Positions 62,411-64,000 of a DNA stretch of 64,000 nucleotides are shown one piece after another. Within the stretch, counting starts at the first letter, position 1. Every line of letters starts with the position of its first letter. The stretch comes from Catonia carolina. Lineage: Eukaryota; Arthropoda; Insecta; Hemiptera; Achilidae. The stretch spans positions 58,450,672 through 58,514,671 of the forward strand of contig JAQMRL010000003.1 of the NCBI GenBank assembly GCA_035578175.1, given 5' to 3'. Position numbers and translations under genes: made by a program. A model generated the notes under the pieces. That model saw only the letters and a program-made list of their open reading frames with translations, made no database searches and was not told where the DNA came from.

Positions 62411-63304
62411 GAGTAGTGAAGAGAAGACAATTAATTAATGTGGTTGCCACACTGACTCAGCAGTTGTTTTGGGTTAGAACAGATTTTTCTGTTACTGGTG
62501 CTTGGAACAAGTACTGAATAATAGTGGTTAAAGTACCTGATACTTTTGGTACCTAGTGTACTGATACAGTATCAACTGACCAAAGAAAGATTATAATTCA
62601 TGCTGTACTTGATTCTATTGGAATTAGTAATGAGGTGAGTCGTAGGAGACTAACACTTTCAACCTAATGGATGTGAATACTAGGCGGGACCATGCACACG
62701 GGATTTCATCCTCATAATGATAAAATGCCATTCCTTAACTATTTCAGGAGCCTTAAATGGCACTCCTTAAGTAGATATTACCTAAATAATTCTCTATCTG
62801 TTACACATAAGTACACCTTCCATATTTGAGATATAAACAGTCAATGCTAATGTTACTTTCTAATTTGAGTTTCTATTGTTATAAAGTTGTTGTTTGTTAT
62901 TTAGTTCAACAGCCGAAAGGCTGGTTTGAAATTCTAGAGGTTTTACTAAGTAAAACAAGGAGTGGGGTGGTTTACTTTGCCATCCTTACTGAGTGGAAAA
63001 GTATGTTTATCAGCATGCCTGGTCCTCTGAAAAGCACCTACTTTCTACCCTGCAAATGACATCTTCACTTCATTCACCACTGGGTCTGGCTATGTAGTGA
63101 AATTCATTACTTTCAGAGGAAATAACTCTGACTACTGTCTTTTACACCTCTACCTTTTCTATTATTAGATAGTTTATTCATATAATTGGCTGACTACGTG
63201 GTAAGAAACAAAACTATTTTTTGTAACCCTGGAACCTACAGATTGAGTGCAGTTAATAATTTAACACTCCACCTGCCTGTTATGAGCAATCATTATAATG
63301 TCAT
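62411..63304. other. Intergenic, one weak exon-like segment
   Basis: Only 62569-62637 looks exon-like (see findings). The rest shows nothing. Confidence 0.35.
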
Positions 63305-63314
63305 TTTTAATGAT

Positions 63315-63653
63315 AACCCACCGGGTTGGTCTAGAGGTAAAGTCGTTGCCAACTGTAGACGGAGATGCCAACTGTAGACGGAGATGAAGGTTCCTGGTTC
63401 AAATCCTAGTAAAGGTAGTTACTTTTTTATGGATTTGAATGCTAGACAGTGATTACCGGTGTACTTTGATGGTTGGGGTTCAATTAACCATACTCTCTCA
63501 GGAATGGTCGACCTGAGTCTGTACAAGACTACACCTCATATACACGTCATACACATCATCCTCATCTCATTGGGGCATGGGGTTGCTTATTGTTCTGAAT
63601 TGAACAGATTGCAACGTACACAAACTAGGAATTACAAAAAAAAAGAAAAAAAA
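63315..63653 (+). mobile_element. tRNA-derived SINE (family 1), full length
   Basis: Box A GGTCTAGAGG, box B GGTTCAAATCC, poly-A-rich end. Target duplication TTTTAATGAT (63305-63314 and 63654-63663). A 19-bp segment (GCCAACTGTAGACGGAGAT) is duplicated at 63348-63385 between the boxes. Confidence 0.82.
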
Positions 63654-64000
63654 TTTTAATGATGAAACTACAATTGCTTTAAAAAACAATAATTCTCTTG
63701 CCTGATCTATTTTTAAACACAAAAATTGAATTAGAATAAATTAAAAAATATTATAGGTGTAATACAGGTGTATTGTATTATGCCTGATTTACTGATTCAA
63801 ACAGCACAACCACTCCCCACTTCTTAAGACAAACTTACATTAAATTCAAAAATATCATTAATAAATTGCAATCTCAAAGCAGGATTATCAACACATAACA
63901 AGTGTACTTATTTTTTGTGATAACTGCCACCTTGGCTTTTAGGATTGGCCACACAGTATATTACAAACAAAAATAATAGTGCTGTTGGATCAAAAGTCGA

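Noticed and set aside
1..64000. CRISPR array, bacterial operon or phage content
   Set aside because: No spaced short repeats, ribosome binding sites or compact genes; introns and eukaryotic transposons throughout.

Overview
AT-rich eukaryotic genomic DNA with long repeat-filled introns. The mariner, pogo/Tigger, hAT, RTE-type LINE and tRNA-derived SINE content, and the intron structure, fit an insect; I suspect Hemiptera but only weakly. The gene calls come from reading splice junctions and reading frame by eye and from remembered family resemblance. No alignment or database search was run.

The left three quarters (1-46934) are one minus-strand gene, the Fanconi anemia protein FANCI. I placed 21 coding exons. 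All junctions are GT/AG and in phase, giving 3572 coding bases (codons 1-1190 plus two bases). The start codon is at 46934. The protein runs off the left edge about 140 residues short of the vertebrate length. The lysine aligned with the monoubiquitinated vertebrate residue is K522, followed by a small SQ cluster, so the regulatory centre of the protein is conserved. An E2F-like site lies about 130 bp upstream of the ATG; a second E2F-like site and an RFX-type X-box lie about 550-600 bp upstream.

The FANCI introns are packed with mobile elements. They hold a young RTE-type LINE with a 16-bp target duplication, two mariners with both inverted terminal repeats, four other Tc1/mariner remnants, and pogo/Tigger and hAT pieces. 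They also hold several LINE tails, SINEs, foldback elements and six copies of an unclassified ~930-bp repeat. Nested insertions order some of these in time. One inverted pair of the 930-bp repeat brackets exon 12.

The right quarter (about 47-64 kb) is mostly noncoding: AT palindromes, two full copies of a second SINE, LINE tails and foldback structures. It has one convincing small plus-strand gene of two exons (53781-53837 and 61041-61283), predicted to encode a 99-residue secreted, cysteine-poor helical protein that I do not recognise. A signal peptide completed exactly across the splice junction is the main evidence for it.
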